64,000 bases of DNA from Pseudomonadota bacterium. GTDB lineage: Bacteria; Pseudomonadota; Alphaproteobacteria; Micropepsales; Micropepsaceae. The stretch is taken from the NCBI GenBank assembly GCA_021851325.1, contig JAJZDZ010000013.1:1-64000 (forward strand), in the 5' to 3' direction. The notes beneath the pieces were generated by a model. That model saw only the letters and a list, made by a program, of their open reading frames with translations. It made no database searches and was not told where the DNA came from. A program made the position numbers and the translations under genes. Below, piece after piece: positions 35,274 through 45,000 of the stretch. Position 1 is the stretch's first letter. Every line of letters starts with the position of its first letter.

Positions 35274-35695
35274 GTTCCGATCTCCGAGCCTCAATATAAT
35301 CCACCCCCACGATAACTGCAATAACTGAAATACGACGTCCGCAGACTGAGCAGCTATCCGAGCGACCGAAGCTTCCCATATTCTTCGGATCTTCACGCCT
35401 GCTGCCGACGCGAGCCATTGGGCAGCCAAACCCTGCCCCTAAGGCCTAGTTCAGAACCGCTGCCCACCGCTGTCAGCACCCACCAGCTGCCACGACATGG
35501 GCAAAACTTGATCGCCAGGTACGCTACCAGCGTAGCCGCTGGCCCACAGAGTATTTGGGCTAAAAATCCACCTTGGATCTCGCTATACGCACGTTCGTCG
35601 CAACCTGTGCGGATGCCATAGATAAAGACCCATTGCGCGGCGGAGTGTGCTGCGCCAACCTGAACAACATGAAATCGTAGGTATTCAGGCCCTGC
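35274..35695. other. Intergenic region, no supported gene
   Basis: About 420 bases divergently flanked. A minus-strand frame (35393-35836) has a hydrophobic patch but overlaps the next gene antisense and has no ribosome site. Nothing else is seen. Confidence 0.4.
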
Positions 35696-36832
35696 ATGTT
35701 TTATTCGCGGAAACTGAACAGAGAAACAGGCCGGGTGGAGGTTTGGGAATGTGAATGGTCCAACCCTGGCACTGGCATGGCAAAGAAGGAATTTATACGC
35801 AAATTCGCGGACGAAGTTGAAGCCGAATTTGAGCACGAGCAGTACTCTGCCTCAGCTGCAGTATGCTGGGCCCCTGGCCGCACCATTGGCAATATCGCCG
35901 TTAGCTCAGAGGAAGTATTTGGGAGGTTTTCTGGGAAGTCTGGCACAAATGCAATATTACCATGCCATATAATTCCATGTGGAAAATTTCGAAATGGCGC
36001 ATCGCGTTGGTATTGTAAGACACACCAAATCCATTGGGGCACCAAGGCTGACATCGCTGCATTACCAGAGTCGGGCGAGGTTCTATGCAGCAACCATTTG
36101 ACGGAAATGAGCTATGTCGTCGACCCGCTCGAAGTGGCATTTAGCGAATATGAAGAAATCGGAATATGGTGCTCATTGCCACCGGCAATTTCGACACGAC
36201 CCATTACGAAACGGACGCCTAGGATTCACGTTCATAAGCGGTTCTCCGGCGCAGAAAAGAAGGTCTTGGATCGTGACTTCGATGCGATCGTTTGCTCTTA
36301 CAATCAAAATGCTGGTCTCTTTTCCAGCACTGAAATTACCCTGATCCAAATAACACCCCCAGCCGCGTTCGAATTCGTTCGATCCATCGAATTGCAGTAT
36401 GAGACATCCTGCGTCACCTGCAAAAAGTGCGGCTACCCTCACCTCGATCTTGGTAGCTTTGCTCGGACACCACATTCCAAGCACTTCTGTGGAAACTGCG
36501 GCAACGATAGCATTTGGAGCACTGATAAGATCGTCTCAACCCCGTTGAAGCCGCTCCATGATCAGTTTAACAACAGCAATACCTATTTGACGCCGGAGCG
36601 TAAGCTCAACCTTGATCAGTATACTGATCACCACTTCGAAATATGGTCATCCACTCCTGCAGTGCTATGGACCGCGAACCGGCCGCAAGAGCGGGGTATA
36701 CATGTACATGTCTATGAAGGAACAAGCATCAACCGCATCATCGATGATACTTTCGGCGAAGTCGTATTGAATGGGAAGGCATTAGACCGGAAGCAGCTTT
36801 GGCAAAGTATGACCGAAAATACGATCTATTGA
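35696..36832 (+). CDS. Hypothetical protein with a C-terminal-half zinc ribbon
   Basis: 378 residues, no family recognised. It has no signal peptide or membrane span. At about residues 240-278 lies a paired metal-binding motif, C-V-T-C-K-K-C-G-Y-P-H-L-D-L-G then F-A-R-T-P-H-S-K-H-F-C-G-N-C-G. It has two C-x2-C knuckles with extra conserved-looking His, and looks like a nucleic-acid-binding zinc ribbon. The flanks hold Trp/His-rich strands. Codon use is more A/T-rich than the core part of the window, consistent with transfer. Its place between a toxin-antitoxin pair and a nuclease suggests a defence role, which is inference. Confidence 0.75.
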   Translation: MFYSRKLNRETGRVEVWECEWSNPGTGMAKKEFIRKFADEVEAEFEHEQYSASAAVCWAPGRTIGNIAVSSEEVFGRFSGKSGTNAILPCHIIPCGKFRNGASRWYCKTHQIHWGTKADIAALPESGEVLCSNHLTEMSYVVDPLEVAFSEYEEIGIWCSLPPAISTRPITKRTPRIHVHKRFSGAEKKVLDRDFDAIVCSYNQNAGLFSSTEITLIQITPPAAFEFVRSIELQYETSCVTCKKCGYPHLDLGSFARTPHSKHFCGNCGNDSIWSTDKIVSTPLKPLHDQFNNSNTYLTPERKLNLDQYTDHHFEIWSSTPAVLWTANRPQERGIHVHVYEGTSINRIIDDTFGEVVLNGKALDRKQLWQSMTENTIY

Positions 36833-36857
36833 GGCCAAAGCTTAGCTCTTAACACTT

Positions 36858-36873
36858 TGCCTTTCGCAACGAA
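36858..36873. terminator. Possible hairpin after the zinc-ribbon gene
   Basis: CTTTCG-CAA-CGAAAG, a 6-base stem with a tight loop, lies about 25 bases past the stop codon. No T run follows, so the terminator call is weak. Confidence 0.3.
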
Positions 36874-37071
36874 AGAAGCTACCAACAGGGTATTTTGCGG
36901 AAAATCCACTATTCGCCCAACTTCCCGAAGGTAACCGACAAAGGTGTTGTAAGGTTGAGCCCACACGCGCCTTTCAACAAATGGTCTAACAGCCGGAACC
37001 TAGCCGCTCCGCGCAGCATGCGGTCCGACCGCGCTTCTCTGATGCCCCAATCGGCGATGGTGCGACTTCTT

Positions 37072-37215
37072 TTATGCATTCAGTTCCGCAGCCAGCGCTT
37101 CCGCTTGCTCTAAGACCGTCCACACGGCAGCATCTCGCAAATCTGGTGGACAGCCGTACTCACGCACAATTCGCTTAACAAGTACCCGCATCCGCGCATC
37201 ACACCGCGTGAAGAC
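37072..37215 (-). pseudogene. Relic of a type I restriction HsdR C-terminus (DUF3387-like)
   Basis: On the minus strand a 47-codon frame ends at 37072. It reads [19 protein letters not shown], then [17 protein letters not shown]. This is the very end of the HsdR family that carries a DUF3387 tail (typical wording L-R-K-Y-G-Y-P-P-D and T-V-L-E-Q-A-E). The frame is closed immediately upstream by a TAA at 37216-37218, and the rest of the 1000-residue protein is absent. The complete HsdR at 42-45 kb belongs to another subtype and ends differently. It is probably the scar of an older restriction system. Confidence 0.65.
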
Positions 37216-37274
37216 TTAGACCTGAATGCCATTATTTCAGTTGTCTACAAAATGCATTTAGCTCTCGCCAATTC

Positions 37275-39056
37275 TCATTCGGTTGGAGGTGGGGCAGCGA
37301 CATCGTTTCCACCGGAGGCAGCTTTGGCCCTCGTCCATACTTTTCTAATAAAGTCGCGAGCATCTTGAAGTTCTGGGTCGGTCCCCAGGATTCGTTCTTC
37401 AAGCACTTTCTCAACGAACCCGGGACCATGTGATCCAATACTACGACAGAAGCCTTCGATTTCACCAACTGGTACGATCCACAGACCATGCTCTCCGCAC
37501 TTTTCGATGAGGGCGTCAAAATGCTTTATTGTCTCGCCGGCGGAGAGTGCACTGCGCCCGCTCCGTTTCATAGCACTCCACGGTGACACGGTCCGGAAGA
37601 CTTCCTTAATTGCTCTTTCTCTATCCTCTGGGAACTCTCCCGTTCCCTGTACTCCTTGCAATTGACCCGCTATCATTTTGGCCACCTGTTCCGCATTTAG
37701 CGGCGGACGCTGTCGCAAAACCGACTCGTTGACAGCTTCCCATGAAGTGCCCACGTCCACCCAGTCACCACCAAGCTTCTCAAAAAGATTTTTGAAGGTG
37801 CCTTTGTCATCAAGTACATCGATGTCGGCAATAACCGAGACGGGTACATCGAGGGAACGCAGCGTTTCCGCAAGCTTTGCCATCCGATGCTTTCCTGAGG
37901 TGTGGACAAAGAGAACGTCAGGACGCCGGTCTCCTGATATCGAAGGCAGATTCAGAATAGACTGGTAGAGCATGCAGTCTGCATCTGCCTCGCAGATAAC
38001 AACATGTTCAAAAAATATTCCGTCAAAAACGCGCGAGAATCTCGCCAGCGTGTCCTTAGCAACGGCTTTAGTCTTTTCCTTACCAAGTTCTCTTACGCGG
38101 TTAATATTTCCCTCTCGATGAAGGCGAACGATACGTACTTTGTCTACGCCGCCTTCGATCAAACCGTCAAGAACATCGATGCTGTGAGTGGCGATGAAGA
38201 GCTGAGTATTTGCGGGCTTGTTTTGAGCCAAATAGCGCCCAAGCAGCCGCGCCTGGGGAGGGTGCAAAAACGCTTCAGGCTCATCAAGAAACTGAATGGA
38301 ATGCGTCGTCTCAGCCAGTACATGCAGTATCACGGCTGCGAAACTGCGCATCCCATCGCCTTGAGACTCGAGTGTGACATTCGTTGATTGAAGCGATACC
38401 ACAAACTCTTTAGATAGCTCGTCTTTGCCAGCTGGGACGGAAGGCTTTTCGCCAACGTAGAGCGGAAAGCTGCTTCCACCCGCACGAAATGGCGTGAGGT
38501 CTTTGCCGAAAGCATGCCGGAACTTGCCGCTAATACCGCTCGCGAGCTCAGGGTCCATCAGAAGAAAGTGAATCGGGTGTGTCGGAGGCGAGCGAAAGAG
38601 TGATAGGGCTGGAGCTGCGTTGGCGTCCTGGATGCGCCCTTCAGTATTTATCCGCTTTGCGAAGAACGGTGCCACTGGGCTTAGGTTTCCACTATCGAAG
38701 TATGGGATATGCGAGGTATGAATGCTATAGCCAATACCGCCGTACTGGAGGTTGGGTAGATCCCCGGTCTTTTGTGAATTTTCTTCAAGATACCTACGCA
38801 AGTCCTCCTGCGTTCCGACTTTGAGCATATTAGCATTCTTTATCACGAGTCCTGGGATTGAATTCGCAACCCATGCCTCTAGCTCTCGGAGCGCAGCGCT
38901 TTTTCCAGCATTGTTCGGGCCGACGAAAACGATAATGTCGTCATGATCGAGCGCTAATATTGTTCCGTCAGAGAAATGTATTTTCTCAAACGATAAACGC
39001 GGGCGCAGCAAATCAGTTTTAGCGGTCGCCGGCTCAACTTGATCGTCTTCACTCAT
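37275..39056 (-). CDS. OLD-like ATP-dependent nuclease (AAA ATPase + TOPRIM)
   Basis: 593 residues. The SMC-like ATPase half carries Walker A G-P-N-N-A-G-K-S (46-53), an ABC-type signature S-Q-G-D-G-M-R-S-F (231-239) and Walker B L-D-E-P-E-A-F-L-H-P (257-266), then a switch His (A-T-H-S-I-D, near 291). The TOPRIM nuclease half has E356 in V-I-C-E-A-D-A-D and the D-I-D pair at 411-413. This is the plan of OLD and GajA-type nucleases, which cut DNA when nucleotide or phage signals change. No GajB-like helicase is adjacent. It stands alone between the HsdR relic and the type I operon. Confidence 0.88.
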   Translation of the reverse strand: MSEDDQVEPATAKTDLLRPRLSFEKIHFSDGTILALDHDDIIVFVGPNNAGKSAALRELEAWVANSIPGLVIKNANMLKVGTQEDLRRYLEENSQKTGDLPNLQYGGIGYSIHTSHIPYFDSGNLSPVAPFFAKRINTEGRIQDANAAPALSLFRSPPTHPIHFLLMDPELASGISGKFRHAFGKDLTPFRAGGSSFPLYVGEKPSVPAGKDELSKEFVVSLQSTNVTLESQGDGMRSFAAVILHVLAETTHSIQFLDEPEAFLHPPQARLLGRYLAQNKPANTQLFIATHSIDVLDGLIEGGVDKVRIVRLHREGNINRVRELGKEKTKAVAKDTLARFSRVFDGIFFEHVVICEADADCMLYQSILNLPSISGDRRPDVLFVHTSGKHRMAKLAETLRSLDVPVSVIADIDVLDDKGTFKNLFEKLGGDWVDVGTSWEAVNESVLRQRPPLNAEQVAKMIAGQLQGVQGTGEFPEDRERAIKEVFRTVSPWSAMKRSGRSALSAGETIKHFDALIEKCGEHGLWIVPVGEIEGFCRSIGSHGPGFVEKVLEERILGTDPELQDARDFIRKVWTRAKAASGGNDVAAPPPTE

Positions 39057-39291
39057 CCCATCCCCTTCAATACGCGCAAATTGACCGGTTCATGGCCATT
39101 GCTTTCGCTCCGACGGTTTAACTCATTGATCGAGCCGTATCGTCAATCTATATCATGGCGTACAGTCTTATTAGCCGCGCAGTTCCGGATGCAGCTCACT
39201 AGATAAACCTACCTACTGCAACCGCTAGTGCGAACGTCCGCAACCCAGATTACCCACCTTGGCTACATCGGCGTTCATTTGTTGCCCATTG

Positions 39292-40602
39292 TTAATAATT
39301 TTTCCTCACCTGTGCGCGACGCCCGCGCCTTGTCGAACTGCCGTCCACACGCTCGCTCTTGAGGCTATCCAATAGAACGCTCGCGGGTTCATCGTCAGGG
39401 TTCTGGGGCACGAGTTCGCCCCGAAAAGCTTTGGCAAGTACCGCTTGATCCAGATGGCCGATCAGCTTGCGGGCACTGGTTGCCTCAACTGCAAGCCGGT
39501 CGATCTGGGCGAATGCCCTCTCAATGTGGCCGACAATAGCTTTTCGAGCCTCTGGAGAGGCTATTGGAACGCGAACGGCTCTAATATCATCGAGGCCAAG
39601 GCCAGCTCGTGTTGCGCCGCGATTGCGCTCTAGCAATTGCTCTTGACCCAAATCGCTCGACAAATACCAAGCGACAAAAGCGGCCTCTGAAGGCGTGTGG
39701 AGTCGAACTAACGCAACATGCTGGTTTACGTAGGCCTCACCTATATTAGGTGGCACTAAGCCTACTCGGCCGAGGTCCGCCGTGATCGTTATAACTAAAT
39801 CGTTTGGGTGTACCCTTGTTCTTTGGCCCTCGGTCCCCTCCGGAGGCGAAACCATCTGCGTGTCGCTCCAATCGAGACTGACGTTTAACCGCTGAACGTT
39901 TCCGACGCGAATAAACCGTGCTCCGCCCTCCGAGTAGAACTTGGCCCAGCCACGCGACCCGCTTGTTACAAATTCTGAACGCTTTCCCAGGGGAGCGGCG
40001 TCATTCTCATCCCATTCCCTCCGAAATGCCGCCGCCAGGATCGCCTGCTTGTACTTCCCGACGAGGCGAGGGATGTGGCCCAGGTGATTGCGGGCACGCT
40101 TGGATTTATCTGACAGGCTATCGATCTTCACCACGATCCGTTGCTGCTCGGGCATGGGCGGAAGCGCAATAATTGTTTCCTCAAACTTGCCTTTGGTGAC
40201 ATGACGCAATCCCACTCCGCCGTGAGCTTTGGCGATTTGCTCGTCAAGCGTTTGATTGATCGCATATCGAAAAAATGACTTGTCGACCGCTCGGCGGTCA
40301 TAGCGAACGTTGAAAATATGTTGGTTTAGTATCGCCTTCGGGCCATTCCAGATATGAGCTCCAAAAGAAGTTCCCGGCGTTCCGGACCATGCAAAGAGCA
40401 AATCGCCGGGTTCCACTAAGAACTTCTCTTCTACTTCTCTATCAAAGTAATTGAACTTCGCGTCCGACCGGTTCAGGTTTTGAATGCGTACAATAGGTAA
40501 ACCCACAGATGTCCAGTCAGACGGCTTGAACGCCCTTCCGTTCACTAAGTCACAGAGATCGCCAATTTTCGCCTTCGACCACCCAAGCGGCATTTTAGTC
40601 AT
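39292..40602 (-). CDS. hsdS: Type I restriction-modification specificity subunit HsdS
   Basis: 436 residues with two target-recognition domains separated by a conserved helical spacer (M-P-E-Q-Q-R-I-V-V-K-I-D-S-L-S-D-K), and a second, similar spacer near the C-terminus (A-I-V-G-H-I-E-R-A-F-A-Q-I-D-R-L). The C-terminal A-V-L-A-K-A-F-R-G-E-L-V-P-Q is typical of HsdS. The two domains read the two halves of a bipartite site and bind HsdM and HsdR. Its start overlaps the hsdM stop by four bases (ATGA). Both domains look complete; no phase-variable repeat is visible. Confidence 0.94.
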   Translation of the reverse strand: MTKMPLGWSKAKIGDLCDLVNGRAFKPSDWTSVGLPIVRIQNLNRSDAKFNYFDREVEEKFLVEPGDLLFAWSGTPGTSFGAHIWNGPKAILNQHIFNVRYDRRAVDKSFFRYAINQTLDEQIAKAHGGVGLRHVTKGKFEETIIALPPMPEQQRIVVKIDSLSDKSKRARNHLGHIPRLVGKYKQAILAAAFRREWDENDAAPLGKRSEFVTSGSRGWAKFYSEGGARFIRVGNVQRLNVSLDWSDTQMVSPPEGTEGQRTRVHPNDLVITITADLGRVGLVPPNIGEAYVNQHVALVRLHTPSEAAFVAWYLSSDLGQEQLLERNRGATRAGLGLDDIRAVRVPIASPEARKAIVGHIERAFAQIDRLAVEATSARKLIGHLDQAVLAKAFRGELVPQNPDDEPASVLLDSLKSERVDGSSTRRGRRAQVRKNY

Positions 40603-42074
40603 TCCGCTGCCTCTGCTACCTTTGTCGCCTCTTCCACGGTGTCTGGCTCCAGTTCCTCGGATAGCGTCTCAATCTCTTCAAGCGCCGCCTTTAGGTGCCC
40701 GATGATAGCGGCCGCAATGTCCTCCGGCTCTGTCAGCGTCTCTTCCGCGTCGGCCTCGGTATCGCGTAGCCATACAATATCGAGGTTGTCTTGGCGCGCA
40801 GCGATCTGCTCGCGCGTGAAGCACCGCCAGCGGCCGACTTCACCTCGATCCTTCCGCTTGGCTTCGCCATTGGGGTCGTTGCCATAAGCAGTTTCAAACT
40901 CCTTGAAATCCTCGACAGTGAGCGGCCGGGTCTTGCCGAAAGCGGGCATGTTGGCCCGCATGTCGTAGACCCATACGGACTTAGTGTTGACCTTGTCGGT
41001 CTTGCCCCGCTGGAAAAACAGCACGTTGGTCTTAACGCCCTGCGCGTAGAAAATGCCGGTTGGCAGCCGCAGGATCGTATGCAATGCGCAAAGGTCCATC
41101 AGCCACGTCCTCAGGCGGCGTCCGGTATTGTCCTCGAACAGCACGTTATCGGGAACCACGACCGCCGCCCGCCCCCCGGGCTTCAGTGCCCGCACGATAT
41201 GCTCGACAAAGGCAAGCTGTTTGTTGGAGCTATCGGCTGTCACTGAAAAATCCGACCGCGTCGGGCGGCCACCACCCTTTTTTGTGCCGAATGGTGGATT
41301 GGTCAGAACCAGGTCGGCCTTGCTCAATGCCTCGCCGTCCGGTGACAGCGTGTCGATGTTAGCAACACCCCCCTCGATCCCGTGCAGCAGCAAGTTCATC
41401 ATGCAAAGCCGGTGCGCATCAGTGACGAGTTCTGCTCCAAAAAATGCATTGTTGCGTTGAAAGAATGCCTCTTCGGGGGTAAGTGTGTAGAGATCGTCTG
41501 TGTGGTCCTTGATGTAGCGGTCAGCTGCGACCAGGAAGCCGGCTGTCCCGGCGGCGGGGTCCTGGATGACCTCGCCGTGCTGTGGCTTCATTAGCCTCAC
41601 AATGCAGTCGATAAGTGGGCGCGGCGTAAAGTACTGCCCTGCGCCAGATTTTTTCTCGGCAGCGTTTTTCTCTAATAGCCCTTCATAGAGGTTACCTAAT
41701 CCCTCCTCTCGAGCAGAGAACCAGTCGAGCTTGTCGATATTCGTCGTCAACGACTTGAGGTTCGTAGGCTTGCGGAGCCGGGTTTGCGCGTCCGTGAAAA
41801 TGGACTGAACTATGGCGTCTTTGTATGTCTCTGCATTGCCTAGATCGAGGAGTAGTCGCTTGTAGAAGTCGAGCTGTTCAAGGCCCTCGCGCTTAGCCAA
41901 TTCACGCCATCGGTAGCCCTTCGGCAAGCGGCTCTCGCGACCTGTTTCGGCTAGCATCTTCAGAAACAGCAGATAGGTCAGCTCCGTGACGTACTCGTTG
42001 TAGGTAATACCGTCATCGCGTAGAACGTGACAGAGCGCCCACAGTTTGGCGACGATGTCTTGGGTGGTGTTCAT
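40599..42074 (-). CDS. hsdM: Type I restriction-modification N6-adenine methyltransferase HsdM
   Basis: 491 residues. The N-terminal helical HsdM_N region (residues 1 to about 130) precedes the gamma-class methylase. SAM motif I is D-P-A-A-G-T-A-G-F at 172-180, catalytic motif IV is N-P-P-F at 259-262, and G-Q-Y-F-T-P-R lies before motif I. It methylates adenine in the site read by HsdS and protects host DNA. It lies in an hsdR-hsdM-hsdS order with one-base overlap to hsdR and ATGA overlap to hsdS, so the three subunits are made from one transcript. Confidence 0.96.
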   Translation of the reverse strand: MNTTQDIVAKLWALCHVLRDDGITYNEYVTELTYLLFLKMLAETGRESRLPKGYRWRELAKREGLEQLDFYKRLLLDLGNAETYKDAIVQSIFTDAQTRLRKPTNLKSLTTNIDKLDWFSAREEGLGNLYEGLLEKNAAEKKSGAGQYFTPRPLIDCIVRLMKPQHGEVIQDPAAGTAGFLVAADRYIKDHTDDLYTLTPEEAFFQRNNAFFGAELVTDAHRLCMMNLLLHGIEGGVANIDTLSPDGEALSKADLVLTNPPFGTKKGGGRPTRSDFSVTADSSNKQLAFVEHIVRALKPGGRAAVVVPDNVLFEDNTGRRLRTWLMDLCALHTILRLPTGIFYAQGVKTNVLFFQRGKTDKVNTKSVWVYDMRANMPAFGKTRPLTVEDFKEFETAYGNDPNGEAKRKDRGEVGRWRCFTREQIAARQDNLDIVWLRDTEADAEETLTEPEDIAAAIIGHLKAALEEIETLSEELEPDTVEEATKVAEAAE

Positions 42075-45000
42075 TAGCCTGCTTCTTTCCAGGTCTCTTC
42101 GTTGATGGCAGCGAGGACACTTTCTAGTTCCCCGTCGAATACCTTGTTGAGCCGATTAAATCCACCATCAGCACGGAATGGCTCCTCATCAATCGCAGCT
42201 CTGTCAATCACAACTTCTTTCTCAACTTGCTCGCCAATGCGCTTAAGCCAGCGCCGTTGTGGATCAGTCCAAGATCGGCTCGCGAGAATGCGTCGCATGG
42301 CAGCGCGTACCCGATCAATGTAGGGCACCAGCGGATCGCCGAGTGCGGCCTGCCTAACGAAGCCAATGATAGAAGCGGCAATCTCTTCGTTTTTGGCATC
42401 GGCCCAGGCCCGGCTTAGACTGGCTTCAGAAAAGCCTTGGCGATCAAGGGTGAGTTTCAGCTGTCTGAGATCCGCGCGCGTGAGCTCGCGAGGCCGCTGG
42501 ACCACGAGCCTAAGGGCCATGATGCTATTTACGTTGTCCCGGACAAATGCGGAAAAGCTATCGAGAAAGTCCTGGGGGCGCTGAGCTTCACCGTAACCCC
42601 GGCTCACAGACACGATCTGGTCACCGTGGTGAGAGATTGGCAGAAAGCGCGGACTATTGCCCTCAGCCTGCCAATCCAGGATCGGCCCGACAGCTGACCG
42701 GCCCGAAAACCAGGAGCTGATGTCATCTGGCGAGCTTGTCAACAGCCGTTGCAATGTTGCTTCTGGCGTTTCACCTGTAACTGCTTCGAATTGTTCGCGA
42801 GCTTCTTTGGATAAGCGATTCAATTTGCGCCGAAGTTTTACAGCAAACTGCGCTCGGATCACGTCACGGTGCTTAAATTCCTTTTCGACAACCAGTTCTT
42901 CCACCAACTGCTGGAAGCTGATCGATGGGTTGACCACGACGGGTCGCATTTCTGTTAGTTCTTGCAGATGTGGGTACAGATCGACGGCATCGAAAATACG
43001 GAAAATATCTTTTCTTATATCTGGGCATGGTCTGGTAGCGCGACCAATTATCTGCTCATAGAGGATGCGGCTATTCACGCGACGTAAGAACACTAGATTG
43101 GTGATCGACGGAATATCTATCCCGGTCGTAAGCAAATCCACAGTTACGGCGATTTTTGGACTACTATCGTTCCGAAACGATCGGATCAGGTTCTTAACTC
43201 GATCTACGCTACCCGTAATTTTTCGCACGGCGTCGTCATCGATGCCGCCATAGGCAGCGGCAAACGCCTTCTTGATCTGGGCAACCACAATATCGGCGTG
43301 AGCGTCGGTCGCCGCAAAGATCAAGGTTTTACCGGGAAGCGCCGGATCAATATGCTTAGCCAGCTCCTCGGCAACAACCCGATTGAACTCTTCCGTGATG
43401 ACCTGCTTGTTGAACTGCTCGATCTCGTACCGTATTTCGTCAGGCGCGTGGGCAAGGTCTACTTCACCCGTTTTGGTGTTTAGGAGTTCAAGCTGTTCAT
43501 CTTTCTTGAATGCAATACCAGCACGAGAAAGGGCGGTCTCTATTCGAACGGGCGGCTCGTGATCGATCAGGAAGCCATCAATCACCGCCTCACGGTACGA
43601 GTACTTGTATATCGGATCGCCAAAGATATCGGTCGTGTGCAACGCAGGGGTAGCGGTGAGTCCAATCTTCACGGCGTCAAAGTATTCCAGCACCCGGCGG
43701 TACTTTGAGATGTAATCGTCTTGGCTGCGGAAACTCAGCTCCGCGTCGCTCATTTCGCGATCAAGCAAATACCCCCGATGGCACTCGTCCACCACGATAA
43801 GATCATATTGATCGATAGGCGGCGCCTCAGAGACGTCTGCTTGATAGAGTACCCGGCGCACGAGCCCCTGGATCGTACAAATATGCACCTTCGTTTCGGT
43901 TTCCGGAGCGACATCCTGCAATTCCTTAAGGCCAAAAATCTCGGCAAACGTTTTTCCGGATACGATTTTAGTGGTGGAGAACTCCCCGGCTGTTTGGTCG
44001 CCAAGGGCACTGCGATCCACAACGAAACAGACGCGGCTGAACCGCTTGGTTGTGAGCAGTCGATACAAAAGTGCAATGGCGAGCTTGGTCTTTCCCGTGC
44101 CGGTTGCCATTGCTACCAGCATGTTGGTCTTGTCCGAGGCAAGTCCAGTCTCTACAGCCTCGATTGCCTCGCGCTGATAATAGCGCAGCGGAAAGCCAAA
44201 CTCGAATGGAAGCTTCTTCAGGGCCGCGTCAGCTGTCTGCTTGTCTATCGCCAAGCGGCTGCCTAAGCCTTCTGGCGTTGGCCAATCGACTAGGGCTCGA
44301 CGGTGATTGGTCGATAACCGAACATCCCTGAACCAAATGCCACTCTCGGTTTCGATCTGTTTGAGATAAGAGCGGCCGTTCGCTGCAAAGACGAAGGGCA
44401 CATAGTGGTCACCCCAGGGGCCTCCTGCGAATTCACCTCCCTCTGGTACGCTGATCCCGACTGAGTATCGTTCGGCTTGATCGATAGCTGCTGAAACGTT
44501 TTTCCGGCGACGCTTGGCTTCGACTACGGCGACAAGCATGGTTCCTATAAAAAGAGCATAATCTGCGGGACCACTCTTGGTAGGCCATTCGGCGATGGCC
44601 ATGTTCCGGCCTTTCGTCGGACGGACGCCTTGCGAATAGCGCATCAACTTTGTGTCTGCTTCCCATCCACGGTCCCGGAGCTGCTGGTCAATCCAAGCTC
44701 GTGTTGTCGCCTCATCAAGGTCGATCTGAGCTGCGGCAAACTCACCTTTCTGAATGAAGGAGAGGGTCTCCTCCTTCGGTGCCTTTTCGGCGATAGCCTG
44801 AAGGGCAATAAGGCGGCCCCTGATCTCGAGCTTTTCAGCTTCGATGTCTTGGGCCAGCTTCTCCCAAACGGATCGCTCCTCAGCTTCTCGTCGCAGCTGT
44901 TCTTCCGCGCTTTCCCGGGCGCGGGCATGCTCGGCTGCCGCCCGTTTTGCGCGGCTCACCTCATCTTCGGTAGCAACGAGCTTTTGACGGAGAGCGTTGA

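Noticed and set aside
35393-35836. 147-codon minus-strand frame with a hydrophobic stretch
   Set aside because: It overlaps the zinc-ribbon gene antisense, has no ribosome site and no recognised family.
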